Source: an uncultured Oscillibacter sp. (GTDB lineage: Bacteria > Bacillota > Clostridia > Oscillospirales > Oscillospiraceae). Taken from it: DNA of 64,000 nt. Shown here piece after piece: positions 49,140 through 57,145 of this stretch; positions within the stretch are counted from its first letter, which is position 1, and the number at the start of each line of letters is the position of its first letter. A program made the translations under genes and the position numbers. The DNA is taken from the NCBI GenBank assembly GCA_900770295.1, contig CAAGJQ010000089.1, forward strand, positions 1 to 64,000. Direction: 5' to 3'. A model generated the notes under the pieces. It was not told where the DNA came from. It did no database searches and was given only the letters and a program-made list of their open reading frames with translations.

Positions 49140-49502
49140 ATGGTATTTGAAACGATTGCCCTCAGCGTCATCACGGTGCTCCTGCTGCTCCTGACCCTGA
49201 CCCGGAAGCCCGGGCACATCAAACTGCTGCTGGCCCTGCTGTCGGCGGCGGCCTCCATCGCGTCCATGGTGTTTTTCATCCTGATGCAGCGTGCCGGCGG
49301 CAACCCGGACGCCGGGCAGGAGCTGCTGCAGCTCTACGCGCCCTGCGGCATCTATGTTCTGGTGGCGCTGTTCAGTCTGGCCGTGGCGGCCCTCAGCCGC
49401 CGGAAGCTGCAAAAGGACAAGGCCGCCAAGGCGGCGGCAAAGGCGAAGAAGTCGGCTGAGAAAACGGAAACATCCGCCGGACAGCCGGACGGGGAAAACT
49501 GA
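49140..49502 (+). CDS. Small membrane protein inside the proline operon
   Basis: The 120-residue protein has three membrane helices and a lysine/alanine-rich cytosolic tail (KDKAAKAAAKAKKSAEKTE). It lies between proA and proC with short gaps and the same direction. No family is recognised. Its operon place does not show a role in proline synthesis. Confidence 0.7.
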   Translation: MVFETIALSVITVLLLLLTLTRKPGHIKLLLALLSAAASIASMVFFILMQRAGGNPDAGQELLQLYAPCGIYVLVALFSLAVAALSRRKLQKDKAAKAAAKAKKSAEKTETSAGQPDGEN

Positions 49503-49535
49503 GGTCATTTTCATACAGAGAGGATGTGCAATGAT

Positions 49536-50336
49536 ATGGCAATTCTAGGTTTTATCGGCACCGGCAACATGGGCGGTGCGCTGGCCCGGGCGGCGTGCAA
49601 GAGCATTCCCGGCGATCAGGTGCTGCTGTCCAACCGGACGCCGGAAAAGGCGCGGGTCCTGGCGGAGGAGCTGGGCTGTCAGGCGGTGGACAACGCCACC
49701 GTCGCGGAGCGGGCGGACCTGATCTTCCTGGGGGTGAAGCCCCAGTACATGGCCGGGCTCCTGTCGGACATCGGCCCTGTTCTGGACCAGCGGGAGAAGC
49801 GCTTCATCCTGGTGTCCATGGCGGCGGGACTGACCATTCCCCGCATCCGGGAGCTGGCCGGGAAGGACTACCCGGTCATCCGGATCATGCCCAACACCCC
49901 CGCCGCCATCGGCGAAGGCATGGTGTTCTACGATTGCAGCGAGAATGTCACCAAGGAGGATGAACAGGTCTTTCTGGCGTCTCTGGCCGGGGCCGGCAGG
50001 CTGGCCCCGCTGGCGGACCATCTGATGGACGCCGGCAGCGCCGTGGCGGGCTGCGGTCCCGCTTTCGCGGACCTGTTTCTGGAGGCGCTGGCGGACGGCG
50101 GCGTGGCCTGCGGCCTGCCCAGAGCCCTGGCGATGGAGAGCGCCGCCCAGATGATGATCGGCACGGCGAAGCTGATGCTGGAAACCGGCAAGCACCCCGG
50201 CCAGTTGAAGGACGAGGTCTGCTCCCCCGGCGGCGCCACCATCCAGGGCATCCGGGCTCTGGAGGAAGCCGGGTTCCGGGGCGCCGTCATGGACGCCGTC
50301 ATCGCCGCCTGGGAGAAAAGCGGACAGATGAAATAA
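49536..50336 (+). CDS. proC: Pyrroline-5-carboxylate reductase
   Basis: The 266-residue protein starts MAILGFIGTGNMGGAL (dinucleotide motif GxGxMG). It has the ProC signature near the end: DEVCSPGGATIQGIRALEEAGFRGAV. It makes proline from pyrroline-5-carboxylate. Two ATGs compete; 49536 gives the conserved N-terminus, whereas 49524 directly abuts the GAGAGG site. It ends the operon at a terminator. Confidence 0.95.
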   Translation: MAILGFIGTGNMGGALARAACKSIPGDQVLLSNRTPEKARVLAEELGCQAVDNATVAERADLIFLGVKPQYMAGLLSDIGPVLDQREKRFILVSMAAGLTIPRIRELAGKDYPVIRIMPNTPAAIGEGMVFYDCSENVTKEDEQVFLASLAGAGRLAPLADHLMDAGSAVAGCGPAFADLFLEALADGGVACGLPRALAMESAAQMMIGTAKLMLETGKHPGQLKDEVCSPGGATIQGIRALEEAGFRGAVMDAVIAAWEKSGQMK

Positions 50337-50337
50337 A

Positions 50338-50374
50338 AAATGGGCGCGCGGCATCGCGCGTCCATTTTCTTTAC
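50338..50374 (+). terminator. Terminator after proC
   Basis: AAATGGGCGCGCG and CGCGCGTCCATTTT form a stem (one G-T) followed by CTTT just after the proC stop. Confidence 0.78.
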
Positions 50375-50410
50375 AAACCCCGTTCTCCGTGATATACTGC
50401 TGTCATGACA
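50370..50410 (+). promoter_or_regulatory. niaR promoter with operator-like palindrome
   Basis: TTTACA (50370-50375) and TATACT (50393-50398) are spaced by 17 bases. TGTCATGACA, a perfect 10-bp palindrome, follows at 50401-50410, covering the transcription start. The same core, TGTCAAGACA, is at the centre of the large palindrome before the next gene. Confidence 0.6.
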
Positions 50411-50484
50411 AGAGTACAAACACAGCGGGACGGAGGTTCCCGGTTCCGCCGTGGCGCGTGATTTGATATGAAGGAGGTACTGCC

Positions 50485-50997
50485 ATGCGCGCGGAAGAAC
50501 GCCGTCAGGCAATCGAGGATATCTTGCGGAAGTCCGCCCAGCCCGTCAGCGCCGGAACACTGGCCGCCCGCTTTTCCGTCAGCAGGCAGATCATCGTGGG
50601 CGATATCGCCCTGCTGCGGGCCGCAGGGGCGGATATCTCCGCCACGCCCCGGGGCTATGTCATCCAGCACTCCCCCGAGGGCCTGGTACGGCAGGTCGCC
50701 GTACACCACGACGCCGCCGGCATGGAAGCGGAGTTGAACGCCATGGTGGACCATGGCTGCACGGTTCTGGATGTCATCGTGGAGCATCCCATCTACGGCC
50801 AGCTGACAGGGCCGCTCCAGCTGTCCAGCCGGTATGACGTGGCACAGTTTATCGCCCGCTGCGCCCAGTCGGACGCCCGGCCGCTGTCCGACCTGACCGG
50901 GGGCATCCACCTCCATACCCTCTCCTGCCCCAGCGAGGCCGCCTTCGCCCGCGTCCAAAACGCCCTGCGGGAGCTGGGCGTTCTGCTGGAGGGCTGA
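50485..50997 (+). CDS. niaR: NiaR-like niacin-responsive repressor
   Basis: The 170-residue protein has an N-terminal winged helix (QPVSAGTLAARFSVSRQIIVGDIALLR) and a C-terminal 3H domain. Histidines are seen in AVHHD, EHPIYG and GGIHLHTL. NiaR represses NAD synthesis and niacin transport genes when nicotinate is plentiful. AAGGAGG lies before the ATG. Palindromes sharing TGTCA(A/T)GACA lie at its own promoter and at the next gene, so autoregulation and control of the transporter are likely. Confidence 0.9.
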   Translation: MRAEERRQAIEDILRKSAQPVSAGTLAARFSVSRQIIVGDIALLRAAGADISATPRGYVIQHSPEGLVRQVAVHHDAAGMEAELNAMVDHGCTVLDVIVEHPIYGQLTGPLQLSSRYDVAQFIARCAQSDARPLSDLTGGIHLHTLSCPSEAAFARVQNALRELGVLLEG

Positions 50998-51015
50998 TTC
51001 ATCTGAAACTCCCTG

Positions 51016-51078
51016 TTGACAATTTCTTTCTTTCCGTGTATAGTGTGGTACACAGGTGTCAAGACACCTGTGTACCAC
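51016..51078 (+). promoter_or_regulatory. Promoter and perfect 34-bp palindromic operator of the transporter gene
   Basis: TTGACA (51016-51021) and TATAGT (51039-51044) are spaced by 17 bases. Directly after the -10 lies a perfect palindrome with 16-base arms, GTGGTACACAGGTGTC and its complement, separated by AA (51045-51078). Its centre TGTCAAGACA matches the palindrome core at the niaR promoter. Placement over the start site fits repression, most simply by NiaR. Confidence 0.75.
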
Positions 51079-51109
51079 TTTTACATTACATAGGAAACAG
51101 GTGTTACCC

Positions 51110-52216
51110 ATGGAAAAAGTCAAGGCATTCCTGAAACGCAAAAACATCGTCATCTCCGCCAAGCGGTACGGCATCGACGCTCTGGGCGCCATGGCCCAGG
51201 GCCTGTTCTGCTCCCTGCTGATCGGCACCATTCTGAACACCATCGGAAGCCAGTTCCACATCGGCTTCCTCACCGCCAAAATCATTGAGATCAACGGCGT
51301 GGGCTATACCATCGGCGGCATGGCCTCCTTCATGAGCGGCGCGGCCATGGCCGTGGCCATCGGCTACGCCCTCCAGGCGCCGCCGCTGGTGCTGTTCTCT
51401 CTGGCCACCGTGGGCTACGCCTGCAACGCCCTGGGCAAGGCCGGCGGCCCTCTGGCGGTGCTGTTTGTCGCCATCATCGCCGCTGAGTGCGGCAAGGCCA
51501 TCAGCAAAGAGACGAAGATCGATATTCTGGTGACGCCCATCGTCACCACCCTCATCGGCATCGGCGCCGCCTGGGTCATCGCGCCGCCCATCGGCACCGT
51601 GGCCAGCGCCTTCGGTCAGCTCATCATGCGGGCCACCGAGCTGCAGCCCTTCTTGATGGGCATCCTGGTGTCCGTGCTGGTGGGCGTGGCGCTGACGCTG
51701 CCCATCTCCTCCGCCGCCATCTGCTCTGTCCTGGGCCTGACAGGTCTGGCCGGCGGCGCCGCCGTGGCGGGCTGCTGCGCCCAGATGGTGGGCTTTGCCG
51801 TCATGAGCTTCAAGGAGAACGGCTGGGGCGGCCTGGTCAGCCAGGGTCTGGGCACCTCCATGCTGCAAATGCCCAACATCGTGAAGAACCCCCGGGTCTG
51901 GATCGCGCCCACCGTGGCCTCCGCCATCACCGGCCCCATCGCCACCTGCGTCTTTAAGCTGCAAATGAACGGCGCCGCCATCAACTCCGGCATGGGCACC
52001 TGCGGCCTGTGCGGCCAGCTGGGCGTGTGGACCGGCTGGGTAGCCCCCAGTGAGGTGGCCATCGCCAACGGCGCCTCCGCCATCACTCCCACCGCTTTCG
52101 ACTGGGTGGGCCTCATCCTGATCTCCTTCGTTCTCCCCGCCATTCTGGCCCCCGCCATCAACCAGGTGTGCCGAAAGCTGGGCTGGGTGAAGGACGGCGA
52201 TCTGACCCTGTCCTGA
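51110..52216 (+). CDS. PfoR/EIIC-like membrane transporter
   Basis: The 368-residue protein has about ten membrane helices and resembles the PfoR-type PTS IIC group (FLKRKNIVISAKRYGIDALGAMAQGLF, GGPLAVLFVAIIAAECGK). No EIIA or EIIB domains are attached or nearby. The start ATG at 51110 follows AGGAAACAGGTG. It directly follows niaR and stands behind the large palindrome, so it may carry a niacin-related compound rather than a sugar; that is inference from context. A terminator follows. Confidence 0.82.
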   Translation: MEKVKAFLKRKNIVISAKRYGIDALGAMAQGLFCSLLIGTILNTIGSQFHIGFLTAKIIEINGVGYTIGGMASFMSGAAMAVAIGYALQAPPLVLFSLATVGYACNALGKAGGPLAVLFVAIIAAECGKAISKETKIDILVTPIVTTLIGIGAAWVIAPPIGTVASAFGQLIMRATELQPFLMGILVSVLVGVALTLPISSAAICSVLGLTGLAGGAAVAGCCAQMVGFAVMSFKENGWGGLVSQGLGTSMLQMPNIVKNPRVWIAPTVASAITGPIATCVFKLQMNGAAINSGMGTCGLCGQLGVWTGWVAPSEVAIANGASAITPTAFDWVGLILISFVLPAILAPAINQVCRKLGWVKDGDLTLS

Positions 52217-52232
52217 TTCCGCGATACGATAC

Positions 52233-52263
52233 AAAAGAGCGAGCCGCGCGGCTCGCTCTTTTT
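52233..52263. terminator. Bidirectional terminator
   Basis: AAAGAGCGAGCCGCG and its complement form a perfect palindrome with A and T runs, between the transporter and the convergent dus gene. Confidence 0.9.
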
Positions 52264-52272
52264 GCGCAAATG

Positions 52273-53238
52273 TCAGATCAAATCCCCCTCGGAGTGGTCC
52301 CGCAGGGAGAGGTCCCGGAAGATAGCGGCCTCGACGGCCTCGTACTCCCCGGGATTTTTGAACCGCCGCAGCTTCTTGTTCAGCCGGTCCGCGTCCTCAA
52401 ACAGATGGATGAGGTAGAACCAGATCTCCCGCATCCGCTGAGCGGCGGTGCCCACCTGGCCGTAAAACGCCTGATAGGCCCGGTAGAGGTCCTGGGTAAA
52501 GGCCTGCAATTCCTCTTTTGTGGCGGCGGGTCCGCTACGGAGCTTCCGCAGCAGCGCCGGATCCGCCACGGCGCCGCGGCCGATCATCACGGCCTCAACA
52601 GCCGGAAATTGCTGTGAAAGAGCCTCCACTTCCGCCACCGTCCGCAGATCGCCGTTATAGCACACCGGATTCCTGCTCTCCGTCAGAGCCTGGGCAAAGG
52701 CGTCCAGGTGAACAGGCCCCCGGTACTTCTCCTTCTGCACCCGGGCGTGGATGGTCAGACAGGCGATGGGATAGCGGTTGTAGATCTCCAGCAGACGGGC
52801 AAATTCCTCCGGCTCCTGAATGCCCAGCCGGGTCTTGACGGAGACGGGCATCCGGACCTTGGAGAACACCTGGTCAAAAAAGCGGTCCAGTTCCTCCGGT
52901 TTTGCCAGAAAGCCCGCGCCCTTGCCCTTGGCGGTGACGGTGCCGGAGGGACAGCCCAGGTTCAGATTGACCTCCGTGTATCCCATGTCCGCCACCATCT
53001 CCGCCGCCCAGAGAAAATCTTCGGCCCGGCAGGTCATCACCTGGGGCACCAGGGGAAGCCCGCCGTTGTTGGCGGGGTCGATCTCCCGCCGGTCCCGGTC
53101 GGTCAGGATGTGCTGGTCCGTGGGGGAGAAAAAGGGGATAAAATACCGGTCCGCCCCGCCGAAATGGGTGGCCCACACCCGGCGGAACACCACCTTGGTG
53201 ATGCCGTCCAGCGGCGCGAAATCGTAACGCTGGATCAT
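52273..53238 (-). CDS. dus: tRNA-dihydrouridine synthase
   Basis: The 321-residue FMN enzyme starts MIQRYDFAPLDGIT. It has NLGCPSGTVTAKGKGAGFL with the catalytic Cys region, TIHARVQKEKYRG and CYNGDLRT. It reduces uridine in the tRNA D loop. Its ATG overlaps the upstream stop (ATGA), coupling it to the ArsC/Spx-like gene. Confidence 0.93.
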   Translation of the reverse strand: MIQRYDFAPLDGITKVVFRRVWATHFGGADRYFIPFFSPTDQHILTDRDRREIDPANNGGLPLVPQVMTCRAEDFLWAAEMVADMGYTEVNLNLGCPSGTVTAKGKGAGFLAKPEELDRFFDQVFSKVRMPVSVKTRLGIQEPEEFARLLEIYNRYPIACLTIHARVQKEKYRGPVHLDAFAQALTESRNPVCYNGDLRTVAEVEALSQQFPAVEAVMIGRGAVADPALLRKLRSGPAATKEELQAFTQDLYRAYQAFYGQVGTAAQRMREIWFYLIHLFEDADRLNKKLRRFKNPGEYEAVEAAIFRDLSLRDHSEGDLI

Positions 53239-53585
53239 TTCAGCTTCTCTTCCCACTCCGCCTGGCGAAAGCCCGTCAGCACGAAATTCTCGCCCACCAG
53301 GATGGGCCGCTTCACCAGCATCCCGTCGGTGGACAGCAGCGCCAGCTGCTCGTCCTCGGACATCGTGGGCAATTTGTCCTTCAGGTTCAGCGCCTTGTAC
53401 TGCAAGCCGCTGGTGTTGAAGAACTTTTTCAGAGGCAGGCCGCTGGCCTTCCACCAGGTCCGCAGCTCGTCCTCCGTGGGGTTTTCCAGCTTGATATCAC
53501 GGAGCTGATAGGAAATCCCCTGTGCGTCCAGCCAGGCCTTCGCCTTCTGGCAGGTGGTGCACTTTGGATAGCAGAGAAATAACAT
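53235..53585 (-). CDS. ArsC/Spx-family thioredoxin-fold protein
   Basis: The 116-residue protein has the N-terminal CTTC redox pair (YPKCTTCQKAKAWL), and a typical ArsC/Spx/YffB body ending TGFRQAEWEEKL. Proteins of this group are arsenate reductases, Spx regulators or uncharacterised YffB-type proteins. The sequence style GISYQLRDIKLENPTEDEL fits the YffB/ArsC side better than Spx. It is coupled to dus. Confidence 0.85.
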   Translation of the reverse strand: MLFLCYPKCTTCQKAKAWLDAQGISYQLRDIKLENPTEDELRTWWKASGLPLKKFFNTSGLQYKALNLKDKLPTMSEDEQLALLSTDGMLVKRPILVGENFVLTGFRQAEWEEKLK

Positions 53586-53602
53586 ATGAAATCCTCCTAA
53601 TA

Positions 53603-54475
53603 TTATGTAAACAAATTCAGCTGTTCTCCCGCCTGCCTGTCCTCAAAAGCAGAGAGATACGCCATTGCTTTTTCCGAATCACAGATGACGCCGTGGGCCT
53701 GACACTCCTCCCGGAAAATGGCCGTGAGATGGGCGGCGTTGGGGCTGGGGCAGTCGTACCGGTCGCCGAAAGCCTGGATATACCGCTCCTTCATGCCGGG
53801 AAAATGGCGGTCCAGCTGGGCGTAGAAATATTGCCGGTCCCCGTCCCGCAGGGTGACGCCCATGCCGAAGTTGACGATGACCTCCACCCCGGCGTCAAAG
53901 CAGTAGCCCAGCAGCCCCCGGAGGTTCTCCTCCGTGTCGTTGAGAAAGGGCAGGATGGGGCACAGCCACACGCCGGTGTGGATGCCGTGCTCGCGCATCG
54001 TCTTCAGCATCTCAAACCGCTTTTGAGTGGTGCAGACATTGGGCTCCGCAATGCGGCACAGGCTTTCGTCAAAGGTGGTGAAGGTGGTGCAGACCACGAC
54101 TTTTGTCTTTTCGTTGATGCGCTCCAGCAGGTCCAGGTCCCGCAGGATCAGGTCCGACTTGGTCAGCACCGACACGCCGAAGCCGTAGCGGTCGATGACC
54201 TCCAGACAGCGCCGGGTCAGGCGGGTCTCCCGCTCCAGGGGCAGATAGGGATCGCACATGGAGCCGGTGCCGATCATGCACCGCCGGCGTTTCCGGCGCA
54301 GGGCGTCCTCCAGCAGCTCCGGCGCGTTCCGCTTCACCGCCACGTCCTCGAAGGCGTGGTCCATCTGGTAGCAGGTGCTGCGGGAGTCGCAGTAGATGCA
54401 CCCGTGAGTGCATCCCCGGTAGACGTTCATGCCGTTGCGGGCCGAGAGAATGGTCTTTGCCTCGATCTCATGCAT
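53603..54475 (-). CDS. Radical SAM protein, SPL family
   Basis: The 290-residue protein starts MHEIEAKTILS and holds the radical SAM cluster motif in RGCTHGCIYCDSRS. TGSMCDPYLPLE and NEKTKVVVCTTFTTFD follow. It resembles spore photoproduct lyase-like radical SAM proteins of the SplB superfamily, but is shorter than SplB, so its substrate is open. It lies 17 bp upstream of the ArsC/Spx-like gene on the same strand. Confidence 0.82.
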   Translation of the reverse strand: MHEIEAKTILSARNGMNVYRGCTHGCIYCDSRSTCYQMDHAFEDVAVKRNAPELLEDALRRKRRRCMIGTGSMCDPYLPLERETRLTRRCLEVIDRYGFGVSVLTKSDLILRDLDLLERINEKTKVVVCTTFTTFDESLCRIAEPNVCTTQKRFEMLKTMREHGIHTGVWLCPILPFLNDTEENLRGLLGYCFDAGVEVIVNFGMGVTLRDGDRQYFYAQLDRHFPGMKERYIQAFGDRYDCPSPNAAHLTAIFREECQAHGVICDSEKAMAYLSAFEDRQAGEQLNLFT

Positions 54476-54549
54476 GGCGTTCCCTCCCCGGTCAGATATG
54501 GCCAGTATAGCAAAAAGGTCCGGCGGGGGCAAGCCCTGTCAACGGAAAA

Positions 54550-54577
54550 GCCCCGGGCCGCCATGGCGGCCCGGGGC
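54550..54577. terminator. Perfect GC palindrome (28 bp)
   Basis: GCCCCGGGCCGCCA and its complement form a perfect palindrome followed on the minus strand by TTTTCC. It is a second stop beyond the terminator of the nucleotidase gene. Confidence 0.7.
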
Positions 54578-54631
54578 ACGGGTCAGTGTCCCCTGTGCTT
54601 CTCCCGCTGTCCCGTCAAGACACAGGCGCCG

Positions 54632-54665
54632 AAAAACGCCGCAGGGAATTCCCTGCGGCGTTTTT
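54632..54665 (-). terminator. Terminator after the nucleotidase gene
   Basis: AAAAACGCCGCAGGGAA and its complement form a perfect 34-bp palindrome with a T run. Confidence 0.88.
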
Positions 54666-54681
54666 GGGATGAGACAGTCGA

Positions 54682-56931
54682 TCAGGCGGCCGCGGACGTA
54701 CCGGCGCTGGCAGCGGGCACGACCTTCTGGCAGAAGTTGGCCAGGAACTCCGCCACCTGATAGCGGGGCGCGGGAGAGGTGGGCATCAGCTTGCCGTCGA
54801 TGCCGCTGGCGACACCGGCGCCGCAGGCCCACTGCATGGCGGGAACGGCGTACTCGCCAATGCTGGTGGCGTCGGTGTAGGAGAGGATGTTGGTGTCCTC
54901 ACCCACGGAGACGTCATAGTTCATGAACTGGGCATAGCGGTACAGGATGGTCAGGAACTGCTGACGGGAAATGGCCTGGTTGGGCACGAAGGTGGTAGCG
55001 GTGTAGCCGTTGCTCAGACCGTTTTCCACAGCCCAGGTGATGGCCTTGATGTAGGGAGAGGTGACGGCCACATCCGTGAAGGGGCAGGCGCCCTTGGGAT
55101 CGGGAGAGCCGTTCATCCGCCACAGGACCGTGACCATCTGGCCGCGGGTCATGGTGTTGTCGGGGCCGAAGGTGGTCTCGGTGAAACCCTTGAAGATGTC
55201 GTTCTCATAGACATACTTCACGGCGTCATAGTAGGAGGCGCCGGCGGGCACGTCGGTGAAGGGCAGGCCCTTGGTAATGGTGATGCGGCCCTCGGGAGCG
55301 CCGTAGTCCTCAGCGGTGACAACGCCCTTCAGCTCAGTGGTGATGTAGTCCATGACGACCTCATCCATGGGCACGCCCAGGTCATAGTTGACGGAGGCGG
55401 CCTTGAAGGCGTAGTAGGTGTCGCCGCCGGCGGCCATAAAGTCGTTGGTGGCGATGGTGTAGGTGGTCTTCGCGTCAAAGGCCTTGCCGCCCACGGACTG
55501 GATGGTCACGCGGTTGATGGTCTTGGGAGCGTAATAGGTGGAGCCGGGATACTGCTCGCCCTGGTCAAAGGCCTTGGTGGTGTCCACGGTGTAGACAATG
55601 CCGCTGACCTGGGGGAAACCGCCGATGGCGGTGGGCGTGCAGTAGGTGGATGCCTCCAGAGCCTCCAGCAGCTCGGCGCCGGTGACCTTGACGATGCTCA
55701 GGGTGTTGCCGAAGGGCAGGACGGTGTTGATGTCCTTCTTGGTGATGTCACCCTTGCTGATGGTGGCACGGATACCGCCGCCGTTGGTGACAGCAGCGTC
55801 CACCTTGGTGCCGTTTTTCTCGGCGCCCCAGACCAGAGCGTCGGTGATCAGGTTGCCCAGATTGGTCTCCTCGGTGCGGTTGCCGGGATCGCGGGCGCCG
55901 TTCAGTTCCACTTCGGTCTTGGCGAACACAGCGCCGTAGTCATCATCGATCTCCTTCTGGATAGCGGCGGCGCGGGTGGCCACCTCGGCGTCAGGCGTGA
56001 TGTCCATATCATCCAGAGGGATGGAGCGGGCGCTCATGGAGCCGTCGGCGTTGATGGTGACAACACCGATATTGGCCAGCTTGGTGCCGGTGGAGACCAC
56101 CAGAGTCTTGCCCTCCGCTGCGGTGACGAGGCTGGTCTCCACGCTGACCATGCCCTGGGCAGGCAGCTTGCTGACGCTCTCGCCGGCGGCAGCGGCCACC
56201 TCTTCGATGGTGGAGTGGGAGTGGCCGTCGATGAACACGTCGATGCCCTTTACCTTCTCCAGCAGGTCGACAGAGCGGTTGCCCTCGGACTCGTCATCGA
56301 TGCCCAGGTGGCCCAGGCAGACGATGTAGTCGCAGCCCTCGGCCTTCAGGGCGTCCACCTGCGCCTGGGCGCAGTCGAACATGGACTTCTCAGACAGGAA
56401 AGTCACGCCCTTGATCTTGGCGGGGTGGGCCTTGGTGGCGGTCTCGGGAGTGTCCAGGCCGAACACGCCGACCTTAGCGCCGTTGGGGGCGGTGAAGGTC
56501 ACATTGTCCTCAAAGGCCACTTTACCGTTATACAGCACGTTGGCGGCCACGATGGGGAAGTCAGCCTTGTCGGCCAGCTCCGTCAGATTGGCGTAGCCAT
56601 AGTCGAACTCATGGTTGCCGGGTGCGGCTACATCATAGCCGGCCATGTTCATCAGCTCGACGGCCGTGGCACCCTGGGACACGCTGACGGTGGGATCGCC
56701 CTGGCTGAAATCGCCGGCGTCCATCAGCAGGACATAGGCGCCCTGGGCCTCAAAGGCGTCCTTGATGGCCGCCACCTTGGCATAGCCGCCGATGGCGCCG
56801 TGCACATCGTTGGTGTGCAGGATGACGATGGAGCCATCCATGGTCCCCTTGGTCTCCTCCGCGCTGGCGGTGACGGCCAGAGAGAACATCATGGCCACAG
56901 CCAGCAGCAGGGACAAGAGTTTCTTCTTCAT
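54682..56931 (-). CDS. Secreted 5'-nucleotidase with SLH domains
   Basis: The 749-residue protein has a signal peptide (KKKLLSLLLAVAMMFSLAVTASA), then a metallophosphoesterase domain with HTNDVHG, PGNHEFDYG and DGHSH. The 5'-nucleotidase C-terminal domain follows (NGGGIRATISKGDITK, ATNDFMAAGGD). Three SLH repeats end the protein (about 560-735; FTDVPAGASYYDAVKYVYENDI). It would hydrolyse nucleotides outside the cell while bound to pyruvylated wall polymer. The CsaB-type gene at 60.6 kb could supply that ligand. It is monocistronic with two strong terminators. Confidence 0.93.
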   Translation of the reverse strand: MKKKLLSLLLAVAMMFSLAVTASAEETKGTMDGSIVILHTNDVHGAIGGYAKVAAIKDAFEAQGAYVLLMDAGDFSQGDPTVSVSQGATAVELMNMAGYDVAAPGNHEFDYGYANLTELADKADFPIVAANVLYNGKVAFEDNVTFTAPNGAKVGVFGLDTPETATKAHPAKIKGVTFLSEKSMFDCAQAQVDALKAEGCDYIVCLGHLGIDDESEGNRSVDLLEKVKGIDVFIDGHSHSTIEEVAAAAGESVSKLPAQGMVSVETSLVTAAEGKTLVVSTGTKLANIGVVTINADGSMSARSIPLDDMDITPDAEVATRAAAIQKEIDDDYGAVFAKTEVELNGARDPGNRTEETNLGNLITDALVWGAEKNGTKVDAAVTNGGGIRATISKGDITKKDINTVLPFGNTLSIVKVTGAELLEALEASTYCTPTAIGGFPQVSGIVYTVDTTKAFDQGEQYPGSTYYAPKTINRVTIQSVGGKAFDAKTTYTIATNDFMAAGGDTYYAFKAASVNYDLGVPMDEVVMDYITTELKGVVTAEDYGAPEGRITITKGLPFTDVPAGASYYDAVKYVYENDIFKGFTETTFGPDNTMTRGQMVTVLWRMNGSPDPKGACPFTDVAVTSPYIKAITWAVENGLSNGYTATTFVPNQAISRQQFLTILYRYAQFMNYDVSVGEDTNILSYTDATSIGEYAVPAMQWACGAGVASGIDGKLMPTSPAPRYQVAEFLANFCQKVVPAASAGTSAAA

Positions 56932-57145
56932 GCTTCTATTACCTCCTTGTTTTTTACCGCAGAACAGATTGCGGATTTGATTTGATTATACCATATCCGG
57001 AAAAAATAGACAGTCCCAAGCTGAAATATCCACGAAAAATTTTTACTCTGCATTTTGTAGGTTTTCGCGGCGGCGGATGTCTGGTAATCCGCCGGACCGT
57101 ATGCTATACTGATATCACAATATAACCAAATTGGAGGGTGGTTTT

